The notes below the pieces were generated by a model. That model made no database searches. It saw only the letters and a program-made list of their open reading frames with translations, and was not told the origin of the DNA. Below are positions 17,632 to 26,581 of a DNA stretch of 64,000 bases, one piece after another. Position numbers and translations under genes: made by a program. The DNA comes from Nocardioides rubriscoriae. Lineage in GTDB: Bacteria; Actinomycetota; Actinomycetes; Propionibacteriales; Nocardioidaceae. Location: assembly GCF_008087085.1 (NCBI RefSeq), contig NZ_VIYJ01000008.1, positions 248,001-312,000 on the forward strand, read 5' to 3'. Every line of letters begins with the position of its first letter. The stretch's first letter is position 1.

Positions 17632-19144
17632 CCTGCGGCCGGCGTACGCCGACATCGATGAGGAGCTCTTCGACGTCGACCAGATCCCGATGACCTCGCG
17701 TGATGTGCGCAGCGTCGGCGAGATGCTCTTCGACGTCGACTACCTGGCGCGCCAGCTGCTGATGGACGTCGACGGAGACGCCGCCGGCACGCTGCTGCGC
17801 AGCTGGCCGACGATGGTCGCGGCCGCCGAGGACCTGTGGGCATCCCTGCCCGGTCGACGACCTGCCGTCGACGAGCGCGACCGGCCCATCACCAGCCTCT
17901 CCGCCCAGGCCGCCACCATCGAGGCCAGCCTCTCCGGCCGCACGGCGTGGCCAGGGCAAGGCCCGACCAGCCCCCGCATCGACCAGATGACCCTGACATT
18001 CCTCAACGCCGCCTCGCTGGTCCGCCGCTACGGCGCCGAGATCCGCCACGAGCAGCCGGACGCTCACCGCGACCTCGAGGCAGCACGCACCCGGATCATG
18101 CACGGGCTCTACCTCACGGCCCACGCCGTGAACGTCGCGCTCCACGAGCACGGCCGCGACCGCGTCAACGACGCCCGCAGCGCCGGCCGACGGATTCACC
18201 TGGCACAGCGCCACTCCCCCTACGCGATCGCCCCCACCGGTGTCTGGATCGACCGGATCTCCGCCTGCGAGAACACCGCCCGCAGCTACCTGACCGACCG
18301 GTTCGCCCAAGCCCTCCCCGGCGAAGCGATGCGCCCCGCCGAAGACCCTGGCCGGCTGGCGCAAGCACTGGCCAACTGGGACATCCAGACCCACCGCGCG
18401 CTGGCCCGCGACCTCGAACCTTCCAACATCCTGCTGATCTCCCGCACCCAGGGGCTGATCGCCGGCGCGAGCATGGTCCTCGTCGACGCGGCCGCGACCG
18501 CCGGCGTGCTCGAGCGTTCCGATCGCCTGGTCCCGGCCATCGCCGACGCAGGGCGGTCCTGGAGCAACCTGGCCAGCCGCTGGGGTGACCTCGCTCCCCC
18601 AGGAGCCCGCCTCGAGGAGCCGCTGGCCCGCGCGGCCGCGGAGGTCCGCGCCGCGTACCGCCAGGTCACCCACGACAAGACCACCCTGGCCAGCCCCGAG
18701 GTCATCGCACGCCGCCCAGGGCTGCCCCAAGCCGTGCGCGCGACGCTGCGTGCGATCGAGGCGGGGTCTGAGCTCGCGGTGGTCGTCGCCGAGAAGGCCG
18801 CCGCACCCGACCTCATCGGGCCGGCCCGAGCCCTGTCGCGCCGGGCGCACAACGATGTTGAGGCCGGCATGGCCACCCCGCCGGCCGAGGGCGACTTCGT
18901 CTGGGTCTCCCCCACCGACATCTTCGCCAAGCGCCTCGTGCCACTCCCCCCGCCTGTCGCGGAAACCCTGCGCGCGGCCAGCGACGCCACGATCGACGCC
19001 ACCAGCTCGGCCTCAGCGGTGGCCACACTGCATCAGCGCGAGGCCATGGCAGCAACTCATGACGGGGACCCTGGGTTGCGCGGCAGAACCGTGCCCGAGG
19101 CCGGACGCCCACCAATCGCGACGTCCACCGGGCCGCGGCGGTGA
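17621..19144 (+). CDS. Hypothetical helical protein, 507 aa
   Basis: This is a large soluble-looking protein of unknown family. It is rich in Ala, Arg, Asp and Leu and appears helical throughout, with no P-loop, no cysteine motif and no signal peptide. The TTG at 17621 overlaps the previous stop and has GGGAAG upstream, consistent with coupled translation. The final 60 residues are low in order. Partner protein and function cannot be inferred beyond co-expression with the acidic protein before it. Confidence 0.65.
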   Translation: MATDLRPAYADIDEELFDVDQIPMTSRDVRSVGEMLFDVDYLARQLLMDVDGDAAGTLLRSWPTMVAAAEDLWASLPGRRPAVDERDRPITSLSAQAATIEASLSGRTAWPGQGPTSPRIDQMTLTFLNAASLVRRYGAEIRHEQPDAHRDLEAARTRIMHGLYLTAHAVNVALHEHGRDRVNDARSAGRRIHLAQRHSPYAIAPTGVWIDRISACENTARSYLTDRFAQALPGEAMRPAEDPGRLAQALANWDIQTHRALARDLEPSNILLISRTQGLIAGASMVLVDAAATAGVLERSDRLVPAIADAGRSWSNLASRWGDLAPPGARLEEPLARAAAEVRAAYRQVTHDKTTLASPEVIARRPGLPQAVRATLRAIEAGSELAVVVAEKAAAPDLIGPARALSRRAHNDVEAGMATPPAEGDFVWVSPTDIFAKRLVPLPPPVAETLRAASDATIDATSSASAVATLHQREAMAATHDGDPGLRGRTVPEAGRPPIATSTGPRR

Positions 19145-19316
19145 CCCGCACAACGCCTGTCAAATGCGGCCGGAGAGAACACTGCCACCCAGCATGCAGA
19201 GGGCCACATTGGCGTCAGAAGCTGCAGATGAAGGAAAAGCAACCCGCCAGGCCGAGACCACCAATCTCATCTTGAACACAGGAGCCGGCCGCACCGCAGC
19301 AACTACTCTCAGGAAC

Positions 19317-20066
19317 ATGGGGCGAATCAAGGGGCACTACGAGTGGGATGACGACGACCTCACCCCAGGCCATAAGAAGGAAGGTGGCCTCCACCAGAAC
19401 CTCTTCGACGGCGATGGCAACCTCAAAGGAAGCGCCCGCTTCATCCCTGACGACGAAACCGAGTCCGACGAGCTCGTCATCACAGAGACCGTCTACGTTC
19501 CGATCGAACAGCGTCGGAAGTCTCGCGAGCAGGAGGAACTCGAGGAGGCAATCGCCGCCATCGTCTCCCACCTGATCGATCGGGGAATAGCGCGAGCGAA
19601 GCCCATCCTCGCGCAGTGGTACCGGGAGACAGCCCGGCCGGCCTTCGACGCCCAACGAGCCAAGATCGTTGCGCGGCGCGCACGCGGAAAGGCGCGCAAG
19701 ACCGGCGTGGTCGAGGTAGCCAACGTTGAGCCAGGGCAGGAAGTCATCGAGGCGCCGGCCGAGGACCGACCGGACATGTCGCGAGCCGAGGCGCAGGCTC
19801 GCTACTTAGCTGCCCTCGCAGCCCGTGCCTACAGCGATGAGCAGATGAGACTGGTGGCGAGCGCCAACATCGGCGACAGAGAAGGCGACGGCATTGCCGA
19901 GCTCGAGCAGTCGCTGGCGGAACTCCCGCCAGCTCAAGTAAGAAGCTTGCTCGAGGCCATGGCGACCGATCCGACCATGCTCCGCGAGGACACACTGGCG
20001 GAGTTGGCAAGCATCCTCGGGCGACGAGACCCGTCGCCCGCCGAGAACGTCCGACGGCTTCATTGA
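19317..20066 (+). CDS. Hypothetical protein beginning MGRIKGHYEWDDDDLTPG, 249 aa
   Basis: The conserved-looking N terminus is followed by LHQNLFDGDGNLKGSARFIPDD, a pattern I associate with actinobacterial proteins of unknown function. The middle is a long basic coiled-coil-like stretch (from IEQRRKSREQEELEEAIAAI to about residue 140), and the end is helical. An in-frame extension upstream exists but lacks a ribosome site and has unnatural composition. It stands alone with 172 bp before and 105 bp after. Confidence 0.65.
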   Translation: MGRIKGHYEWDDDDLTPGHKKEGGLHQNLFDGDGNLKGSARFIPDDETESDELVITETVYVPIEQRRKSREQEELEEAIAAIVSHLIDRGIARAKPILAQWYRETARPAFDAQRAKIVARRARGKARKTGVVEVANVEPGQEVIEAPAEDRPDMSRAEAQARYLAALAARAYSDEQMRLVASANIGDREGDGIAELEQSLAELPPAQVRSLLEAMATDPTMLREDTLAELASILGRRDPSPAENVRRLH

Positions 20067-20171
20067 AGGCAGCGCGCAGAACCTCCGGAATCGGTCTCTC
20101 GTGTCGGGCGCCTGTGCTTCCCTTGCAGCACCGCCAAAACGGGCGGGCCTGAACAGAGAAGGACCGGCAGG

Positions 20172-20765
20172 ATGGGCTACGCCTATCGCTTGCAACCCGC
20201 CCACCGACGGAAGCTTCGTCGGATGCGGGAGCTCGTGGACGCTGCGGACGGATCACTCACGCCTGATGAACTTGCCGCCGCGGAGGAGTACCTCTCCCTC
20301 CATACTTCCTGCGAGGCGTATCTGCAGGCCCAGATGACCCAGACGGCTCCGCCAGAGCGACCTCGCTGCGCACAGGGCTACGGCAAGCGGGGCAAGGTCA
20401 CCGCACCCGTCCAGACGAAGGTTTGCCCGGTCTGCAAGAAGCAGAAGTCGGTGCTCTCCTTCGACGACGAGCTGGGCAAGTGCATCAAGTGCAAGTACAA
20501 GAAGACCAGCAGAGGCACCGGCAAGGGGAAGAGCGGCGGCGAGACGAAGAAGCCCGCGCCCACTCGAACCCGGAAGTGCCCAGTGTGCTTGCAGAGCGTG
20601 ACCGTCACGCTGAAGGCGGGCGACTGGACAGTGGAAGCCCACACCAAGCAGACGCGCGCGGGCGTGACCGAGTGCAGCGGCGGCGGGCAGGTCACCCACC
20701 ACGAACGGCGGGACGCCATGGATCGCCTCGTTCCCGGCAGCTTCGAGGGAGGCAAGAGGCGGTAG
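20172..20765 (+). CDS. Zinc-ribbon-like hypothetical protein, 197 aa
   Basis: Paired cysteines occur at 85-88 (CPVC), 104-107 (CIKC) and 136-139 (CPVC), with a basic Lys-rich linker between, suggesting two zinc ribbons and nucleic-acid binding. The N-terminal 60 residues are helical and charged. The ATG at 20172 follows GAAGGACC. The function is unknown. No partner gene is coupled to it. Confidence 0.6.
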   Translation: MGYAYRLQPAHRRKLRRMRELVDAADGSLTPDELAAAEEYLSLHTSCEAYLQAQMTQTAPPERPRCAQGYGKRGKVTAPVQTKVCPVCKKQKSVLSFDDELGKCIKCKYKKTSRGTGKGKSGGETKKPAPTRTRKCPVCLQSVTVTLKAGDWTVEAHTKQTRAGVTECSGGGQVTHHERRDAMDRLVPGSFEGGKRR

Positions 20766-20936
20766 TCATCCCAGGCCTCTCGGACGGCGCACACCGGTCC
20801 CCATCGCCGCTCCTCGCCGACGGGAGGGATCGGTTCAAATCCATTCGTTGCGTTAGTCAACACACAGGTAGGATGGGCCTACCGATGCCCAGGGACCACC
20901 GAGGTTCAGGGCCGGCCCCTACCGAAGGGACAGCAC

Positions 20937-21569
20937 ATGCCGCTGCCGACGTTCGCTCCGCCCGCGACACCCACGCATAAGTCCGACACCCTCACCCGCA
21001 CCCAGGCCGCCGCCCGGCTCGAGCTCAACCCTGCCGGCGTCGACAAGCTCGTCCGGGCTGGGATCCTGAGCACGCCGATCACAGCCACGGAGGTCGAGCA
21101 CCTGACCGGCCGTGACCGGCTCCTGGTAACGTCGGGCGCCCTCACCGTGCTGCGCACCGATGCACGGGAAGAGGCCGACCGCACGAAGTACCCCGCCGAC
21201 CCCCGCCGGTGGATGGGCTTCCACGTCGAGCACAGTGACGACGAGCTCGAGGCCGCCAGCCTCCGGTGGTGGCGCTCCGACCCCGCCAAGGTCGTCGACA
21301 ACGAGCTGTTCGTCGTGACCGTGGCGACCTTCCCGGTCGCGGCCTACCGGATCCTCGAGCGAGCCGACAGCGTCACCAGGGCCGACGAGGACGTCCCGCG
21401 GCACCACTACGCAGGGCAGCTCCTCGCACGCGTTCACCCCGGCATGTCGGTGACCTACCCCCAGAACACCCCGGGCCACCTGCGCCGGATGGCCAAGCAG
21501 ATTATGGAAAGCCGCATCGTCGTCTCCAGCGGCGGTCCGATCGGCTACCTCGAGCCGAAGGCGACTTAG
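20937..21569 (+). CDS. Putative HTH protein paired with an HNH nuclease gene, 210 aa
   Basis: An N-terminal helix-turn-helix-like stretch is visible (TRTQAAARLELNPAGVDKLVRAGIL, about residues 20-45), followed by a mixed alpha/beta region with RWMGFHVEH and a W-rich patch. The gene overlaps the HNH nuclease gene start by one base pair set (TAGTG), so the two proteins are probably made together and may act together. A possible promoter TTGCGT-15 bp-TAGGAT lies about 50 bp upstream. The family is not recognised. Confidence 0.65.
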   Translation: MPLPTFAPPATPTHKSDTLTRTQAAARLELNPAGVDKLVRAGILSTPITATEVEHLTGRDRLLVTSGALTVLRTDAREEADRTKYPADPRRWMGFHVEHSDDELEAASLRWWRSDPAKVVDNELFVVTVATFPVAAYRILERADSVTRADEDVPRHHYAGQLLARVHPGMSVTYPQNTPGHLRRMAKQIMESRIVVSSGGPIGYLEPKAT

Positions 21570-22390
21570 TGAGCACCACGACAGCCCACAAGGCAACACC
21601 GGACCCTGGCTCAGGTCCGTGCCTGCTGTGCGGAGCGCTCGCCGGTCCGACCCTCGAGCACATCATCCCGCAGACCCTGTGGAAGCGGTTCGGCATCGAC
21701 CCCAACCGCGAGGACCTCGCTCAGTTCTGGACGACCCTCTGCGATGCGCACAACCAGGCGACGAGCGCCCTGCACATGCGGCCCGACATGATGAGTCTGA
21801 TCGAGACGGGCGCGCCCGTGACCCGCAAGACGCTGGACCACCTCGGCGACTGGGCGGTCTGGGTCACGCTGCTCTTCGCCCTCGAGCGCGGTTCCGGGGT
21901 GCTGGGCGCCGAGGCCAGCAGGGAGTTGCACCTGCGACGCTTCAGCACAGGCCACGGCGGCACGCCCAAGGGCGTTCGGGTATACGCCGCGCGGGTGGCC
22001 GACTACGTCGGGCCCGCTGATCCGCCCAGGGTCCCCTACGCCCTCGCGCTCCACGGGGACTCCCGGGTCTACCTCGACGCCCTCCGTCGACCGAGCGGTT
22101 TCAGCATCCAGACCGGGCCAATCAACGCCTCCGAGTCCATCGGCATCGGCAAGGTCGTGCTGCTGGTCGTCGGCCGCACCTACCCGTCGGGACCGGATCA
22201 CGACGACCGCCTGGACCGGGCCGCAGCTCAGGTCGGGTTGGAGCGCATCCGCCCGCTCGGCGCCGCACTCCCGGCACTGAACCCGGCCCGGATCAGCATG
22301 ACCGACGTGAGCAAGGTCTTCACCGTGATCCCGTTCGGCGCCGACATGTCCTTGATGCCTGAGCGGATTCGGGCCCTGCCTTCTCTGTAG
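21569..22390 (+). CDS. HNH-type endonuclease-like protein, 273 aa
   Basis: The N-terminal part has an HNH/zinc-finger nuclease signature: CLLC at 18-21, EH at 30-31 (LEHIIP), then CDAHN at 58-62. This order (CxxC, xEHIxP, CxxHN) is typical of HNH nucleases with a structural zinc. The remaining 200 residues are of unknown fold. The GTG overlaps the preceding stop. It could be a restriction-like, homing or repair nuclease; the target is unknown. Confidence 0.75.
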   Translation: MSTTTAHKATPDPGSGPCLLCGALAGPTLEHIIPQTLWKRFGIDPNREDLAQFWTTLCDAHNQATSALHMRPDMMSLIETGAPVTRKTLDHLGDWAVWVTLLFALERGSGVLGAEASRELHLRRFSTGHGGTPKGVRVYAARVADYVGPADPPRVPYALALHGDSRVYLDALRRPSGFSIQTGPINASESIGIGKVVLLVVGRTYPSGPDHDDRLDRAAAQVGLERIRPLGAALPALNPARISMTDVSKVFTVIPFGADMSLMPERIRALPSL

Positions 22391-22469
22391 CGCCGCCCAA
22401 GAACCATGGCCCGGGCTGCCTCGTTCTGTTCTCGCCCGGCCAAGGGGCCCGGCGTGCCACGATTCACCC

Positions 22470-22724
22470 GTGGGACTCTTCAAGCGCAGCGAGGCCGTCC
22501 GGGCCAAGAAGATCGGGGCTCATGCCCGATACGTCGACGAGGACGTCCAGCGCATCGACCTCAAGGTCACCAGCATCGACGGGGAGACGGCGACGATCGA
22601 CCTGAGCCTCGACCAGACCCGTCAGCTGGTGATCGACCTGACCAACGCCTACGGGGCCTGCCGGCCGGCGCTCCTCGACCAGCAGCAGGTCGACCGGATC
22701 ACCTCGTTCTTCGGGATGCGCTGA
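22470..22724 (+). CDS. Small hypothetical protein, 84 aa
   Basis: This short alpha/beta protein starts with MGLFKRSEAVRAKKIG and carries alternating hydrophobic strands (DLKVTSIDGETATIDLSLD). The GTG at 22470 lacks a clear ribosome site. Its stop overlaps the next ATG by one base (TGATG type), so it heads a coupled chain running to 24520. The function is unknown. Confidence 0.55.
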   Translation: MGLFKRSEAVRAKKIGAHARYVDEDVQRIDLKVTSIDGETATIDLSLDQTRQLVIDLTNAYGACRPALLDQQQVDRITSFFGMR

Positions 22725-23040
22725 TGGTCCGCTACGAGTACGACGAGGAAGCCAGCGCGGCCGAGCAAATGGACGTGGTGTACGAGGTGGACGATAGCCA
22801 GGCACCGGTCTCGAGGTGGGTGGACGCCATGCGTCGCCTCAACACGATCAACGACCCGCTCGCCCGCAAGCTCATCGCATTACACCGCGACTGCGGATCC
22901 GGCTCAGGAGCCTGCGACGACATCGACGACGATCCCGACCCGATGGATCGCCGCGCCGGCTGGGGCTGCGAGACGACCGAGATCATCGCCTGCACTTCGA
23001 CATCGAGTACCCGCGAGGAACGGCGAACGATCCCCCGTGA
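22724..23040 (+). CDS. Hypothetical protein with a probable 1-bp deletion
   Basis: From the ATG at 22724 the frame reads VRYEYDEEASAAEQMDVVYEVDD and continues naturally to about 22990 (ETTEIIA). It then drifts into Ser/Thr/Arg-rich sequence and runs 95 bp into the next gene. One added C at the CC near 22988-22991 restores LHFDIEYPRGTANDPP and a TGA that overlaps the next GTG by four bases, exactly like its neighbours. I therefore read it as a 105-aa protein with a single-base frameshift, real or an assembly error. Confidence 0.55.
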
Positions 23041-23831
23041 GCTCGCACGACTCCAACGCCCGGCTCGTCGACCTCATCCGTGCCGGCCTGAGCCGCGCCG
23101 ACCAACTCGGCCGCGCCCGGGTCCCGCTTAAGCTCTACCCGGCCGAGGAGCAGGAAGAGCTCCTCACACTCCTCCACGCCTACCTGTGGGACACCGCGGC
23201 GCCCTACGACGACGGCTGGCACCGCTCCCCCGGCAACATCATGACCCTGTGGGCCGAACTGCTCGAGATCGGCACCGAGACCCGCCACCGGCTGATCCCG
23301 CTCCGCACGGACCTGGTCAAGGTCCTCACCCAGCGCGGCCTGGGCTACCGGACGCACCCACGGTCGGTTCCCGTCCTGGTGCGGGAGTACAGCGGCCCCA
23401 TCGAAACACCGGTCCACCCCGGCGACCCGCGCGAGACCTCGAGCACGATCGCCGTCGGAGCTTGGGGAGCCGGTTTCGGCGACGCCGCTACGAATCGCAA
23501 GGTCGAGCTGGCCGCTGAGGCCGCGGTCCAGCATCACTACGAAGCAGCAGGATGGGACGTGACCCGCGTCGCCCACCTCAAGTGTGGATGGGACCTGACC
23601 GCAATCCGCAACGACGGCCAGGAGCGTCACATCGAGGTCAAGGGCGTCTCGAGCTCCATGCCCTCGGTCCTCCTGACGCGCAACGAGCTGCGCACCGCCG
23701 AGACCGACACTGCGTGGCTCCTGGCAGTGGTGACCAACGCGCTCACCGACCCAACGCTGGCCGAGTACGACCGCAAGACCGTAGCCGCGGCCGCGGATCC
23801 GACCGTCTACCGCGTCAACCTCGCCCCGTGA
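23037..23831 (+). CDS. DUF3883-like protein with a nuclease-fold C terminus, 264 aa
   Basis: The C-terminal part has the pattern of DUF3883/Mrr-like restriction-endonuclease folds: NRKVELAAEAAVQHHYEAAGWDV, then GWDLTA and HIEVKGVSSS, where D, E and K could form a PD-(D/E)XK site. The N-terminal half is helical and unassigned. The GTG overlaps the repaired stop of the previous gene, and its own stop overlaps the next GTG. Such proteins occur in defence and mobile-element contexts; the activity is not proven. Confidence 0.65.
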   Translation: MSSHDSNARLVDLIRAGLSRADQLGRARVPLKLYPAEEQEELLTLLHAYLWDTAAPYDDGWHRSPGNIMTLWAELLEIGTETRHRLIPLRTDLVKVLTQRGLGYRTHPRSVPVLVREYSGPIETPVHPGDPRETSSTIAVGAWGAGFGDAATNRKVELAAEAAVQHHYEAAGWDVTRVAHLKCGWDLTAIRNDGQERHIEVKGVSSSMPSVLLTRNELRTAETDTAWLLAVVTNALTDPTLAEYDRKTVAAAADPTVYRVNLAP

Positions 23832-24520
23832 CGCCGATGGAAACGCGAGTCGTTGCCGTCGACGTCGGCTCGGTTCGGAACAACTTCGCCTGGGCCGCTC
23901 TTGACCTTCCCGGCCGACGACCGGTCGGCGAGGGTGGCAGCCATCCCGAGGGCGCAGCCCTCGCCGTGCTCGAGGCACTCGCCGGCGGCGTGCCCGTGGC
24001 GCTCGGGTTCGAGGCTCCCCTGATGGTTCCGGTCAGTCCGATCGGGCCCGTCGACGGATGGAGGACCCTGGGGCAGGCGCGCCAGGGCGAGACCGTCGAC
24101 GGTCGCTCCAGGCCCTGGTCGGCCGGCGCCGGCAGCGGCGCCCTGGCCACGGGGCTGGTGCAGATGGCCTGGGTGCTCGAGCGGGTGGGCTCCGGGGTCC
24201 CCGGGCTGCGGTGCACCACCCGGCCCGACCCGTGGCTGGCCGGCGACGCAGAACTGTTCGTGTGGGAGGCATTCGTGTCCGGCGCCGGAAAGCCCGTACC
24301 GGCGGGGATCACCCAGCACGCAGCTGACGCGGCCGCGGCCGCCGACACCTTCGCCGACCGCCTCGAGGACGGCTCCCTGAGTGCCTCCGACGTCGTCTGC
24401 ACTCCAGCTTCGTCGTTCAACCTGGCAGCCGCGGCCGCGGCGTACGCCGGTCTGGCGATCGCCAGCAACGAGCTCCGCGACCAGGTTCAGGTCTACCGCA
24501 CCCGCCCGGCCCTCCTGTAG
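23828..24520 (+). CDS. Hypothetical protein with an RNase H-like N-terminal motif, 230 aa
   Basis: The N terminus (VVAVDVGSVRNNFAWAALD) resembles the first strand and turn of RNase H/actin-like folds, with an acidic residue at the strand end, and GFEAPLMVPV follows where a second acidic residue would be expected. The rest is Ala/Gly-rich. The GTG at 23828 overlaps the preceding stop; the ATG at 23837 is an alternative. The 3' end overlaps the convergent CoiA-like gene by 28 bp. A nuclease role is a guess from fold hints and context. Confidence 0.5.
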   Translation: MTPMETRVVAVDVGSVRNNFAWAALDLPGRRPVGEGGSHPEGAALAVLEALAGGVPVALGFEAPLMVPVSPIGPVDGWRTLGQARQGETVDGRSRPWSAGAGSGALATGLVQMAWVLERVGSGVPGLRCTTRPDPWLAGDAELFVWEAFVSGAGKPVPAGITQHAADAAAAADTFADRLEDGSLSASDVVCTPASSFNLAAAAAAYAGLAIASNELRDQVQVYRTRPALL

Positions 24521-25749
24521 GTCACCCCGGGCGGCCGCGGCTGTTCCGGAATCTCCACCTCGAACAGCACGATCCGTTGCTTGGATCCGCACGCCCGCGC
24601 GAGGGCGCGCCGCTCAGCATCGGTGGCGACGAACAGCGTCAGGCCGCGGAGCCGCTCGAGGACCTCGGCCGAGATCCTGCTGACCACCGGGCTGATCACC
24701 CCCTGCGGCATGTCGTGGACGAACAGCGGCACGCCCATCGCCCACTCCGGGGCCGCGTCTCGCACGCCGACGTAGCCTCGCGCCTCTCGGCGAACGAGCT
24801 CGACCGCCGGCGGCGTGAGTGCCTGCTGGCGGGCGAGCTTGGCCGCGATCGCCGCCAGGTGGCGCTCACGCTCCGCGTCCGCGAGTTCGTCGTACTCACG
24901 CCGGCGCTCCCCTGCATCCAGTTGGGCGCGTTCGGCGTTGACGTGCGGCCGAGTGGTCCACACGATCGGCGCTGGGAGGGGAAGGAATGTCACGGATCTG
25001 CCCGGGACGACCTGGTGCGTTCTGACCGTGCCGGCCAGGACGCCGGCGACTAAGACTCCGAGGCGCACGGCGGGCACGACCGGCCCCCACCAGCCGTGGC
25101 CAGGGCACGGGCCAGGAGCGCCGCCGTCGTTCTCACAGCGCCGACTCGGGCACCACCGCTCACGGAACACGCTGGTCCCGTCGACGACCTCGGCATCGGT
25201 GGCTGCGGCCTGCGATGGCTCGGTGGGCTGGGAGATCTGAATCGCGGGTACTGCTCCGATCCACGGCCGGTCATGATCGGTGACCCAGCACACCGGCACC
25301 CCGGAGGCCTCCATCCTCGTGGTGCGCTCGCGCAGCTCGTCGACGGTGATCTGTGCCAGCTGTGTCTCCCATGCCATCCGCCTCGTGCCGTCGGGGCTGG
25401 TGGCAAGCACGTCGGCCCGCCAGCCCTCGCCGGCGACCTCGAGTTCGGCGTACCAGCCAGCGTCGCGGATCGCCGAGGCCAGCTGCAGCTTGAGCAGCCG
25501 GTGGGCCATGGTCTCGCCGACCAGCGAGCACGTCGACGCGGCCCGGTCGTGGGCGAAGAACCTCAGCCCCTTTGGCGAGAGCTTGGCGTGGAGCCCATGC
25601 CCGCACTCGCGACACGTCAGGGGCGCGCGTGGTCGCGCTCGGTGGATCGCCTCCCAGGGCGCACCTTCGCCGAGCGGGTCAACGGTTGCGTCGAGCACGC
25701 CTGCCGCGGCGTGCTGCGCCGTCAGTGGCACGAGGGAACTCTGCCGCAC
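24493..25749 (-). CDS. CoiA-like competence/nuclease family protein
   Basis: This 418-aa protein has the hallmarks of CoiA: a zinc-ribbon-like CRECG at 46-50 with C74 further on, KGLRFFAHDR, a helix GETMAHRLLKLQLASAI, and a PD-(D/E)XK-like core RADVLA at 111-116 followed by AWETQ at 126-130. CoiA in Gram-positives promotes recombination of incoming ssDNA in transformation. Its place near dprA and ssb suggests a role in processing transferred DNA. The end has a long helical segment of unknown role. The GTG at 25749 is the longest start; a GTG at 25731 is possible. Confidence 0.7.
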   Translation of the reverse strand: MRQSSLVPLTAQHAAAGVLDATVDPLGEGAPWEAIHRARPRAPLTCRECGHGLHAKLSPKGLRFFAHDRAASTCSLVGETMAHRLLKLQLASAIRDAGWYAELEVAGEGWRADVLATSPDGTRRMAWETQLAQITVDELRERTTRMEASGVPVCWVTDHDRPWIGAVPAIQISQPTEPSQAAATDAEVVDGTSVFRERWCPSRRCENDGGAPGPCPGHGWWGPVVPAVRLGVLVAGVLAGTVRTHQVVPGRSVTFLPLPAPIVWTTRPHVNAERAQLDAGERRREYDELADAERERHLAAIAAKLARQQALTPPAVELVRREARGYVGVRDAAPEWAMGVPLFVHDMPQGVISPVVSRISAEVLERLRGLTLFVATDAERRALARACGSKQRIVLFEVEIPEQPRPPGVTYRRAGRVR

Positions 25750-25771
25750 AGGACTGACAGAAGTGGGCGGA

Positions 25772-26581
25772 TCAGTTGCGGTTGAGGCCGTGCCGGCGTG
25801 AGTCGAGGGCGTACTTGTAGTGGCTTTCGGCGGCGTCGATCTCGCGGCTGGGGGTTGCCGGGTCGAAGACCCGCAGCACCGACAGGCGGAAGCTGGCCGG
25901 GTCCAGGTTGCGGAGCTCCACGTTGCCGCCGTGGCCGTTGGTCGCGTAGGCGGCCCAGCGCTGGAGGATGTTCTCGGCGCCGTCGGCCTTGCCGACGTAG
26001 TGGCGGCCGTCGCGGGTGTCGGTGATGAGGTAGACCCCGATCACTGATGAGAGGGCGGTGCGCCATGCGGCGTAGCGGTGCTCTCGGATGACGGCCTGCA
26101 GCTGGGGGTAGTCCAGCGTGAGGGCGTCGAAGCCGGGGAACCTCACGGGCTCGGCGTCGGCGATCTCCATCACCGGATACGCGGCCGCGGTGGTCGCGTT
26201 GATCCTCCAGGTTCGCGGGGAGCGCCACTGGATCACCAACCGGTTCCGCAGGTCGCTCATCAGTTCCGACGGCTCGAGGTGGAAGGTGCGAAGCAGCCCG
26301 TCGTGCGCGGTCTCGCCGTGATTCACCAGGACCGACCACAGCCGTGCGCGGTCCCCACCCTCAGGCCGGAACACGATCCAGACGCGGGGAGGTGCGGCCG
26401 GGAAGGTGCGGGTGTTGGCCGACTGGACGCTCGTATAAGCCAAGATCTCGGCGTCGGAGGAGTCGCCGTGGATGCCCACTGTGCCGTCTTCGTGCTCACG
26501 CACGTAGGCGTGCCGGATGACCAGCGCCTCGGCCGGGTCGAGGCCAGCGCTGGTGATCACTGAGCCGAACGTGAGCGTCAT
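25772..26581 (-). CDS. GIY-YIG family nuclease-domain protein
   Basis: The C-terminal third is a GIY-YIG domain: GVYLI at 182-186, YVGKAD at 195-200, then a helix with RW in place of the usual R.xxH region. The N-terminal 170 residues are of unknown fold and probably recognise the target or a partner. The ATG overlaps the stop of the preceding gene, so it is the third gene in a nuclease operon with the PD-(D/E)XK protein. Homing, repair or defence roles are all possible. Confidence 0.75.
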   Translation of the reverse strand: MTLTFGSVITSAGLDPAEALVIRHAYVREHEDGTVGIHGDSSDAEILAYTSVQSANTRTFPAAPPRVWIVFRPEGGDRARLWSVLVNHGETAHDGLLRTFHLEPSELMSDLRNRLVIQWRSPRTWRINATTAAAYPVMEIADAEPVRFPGFDALTLDYPQLQAVIREHRYAAWRTALSSVIGVYLITDTRDGRHYVGKADGAENILQRWAAYATNGHGGNVELRNLDPASFRLSVLRVFDPATPSREIDAAESHYKYALDSRRHGLNRN

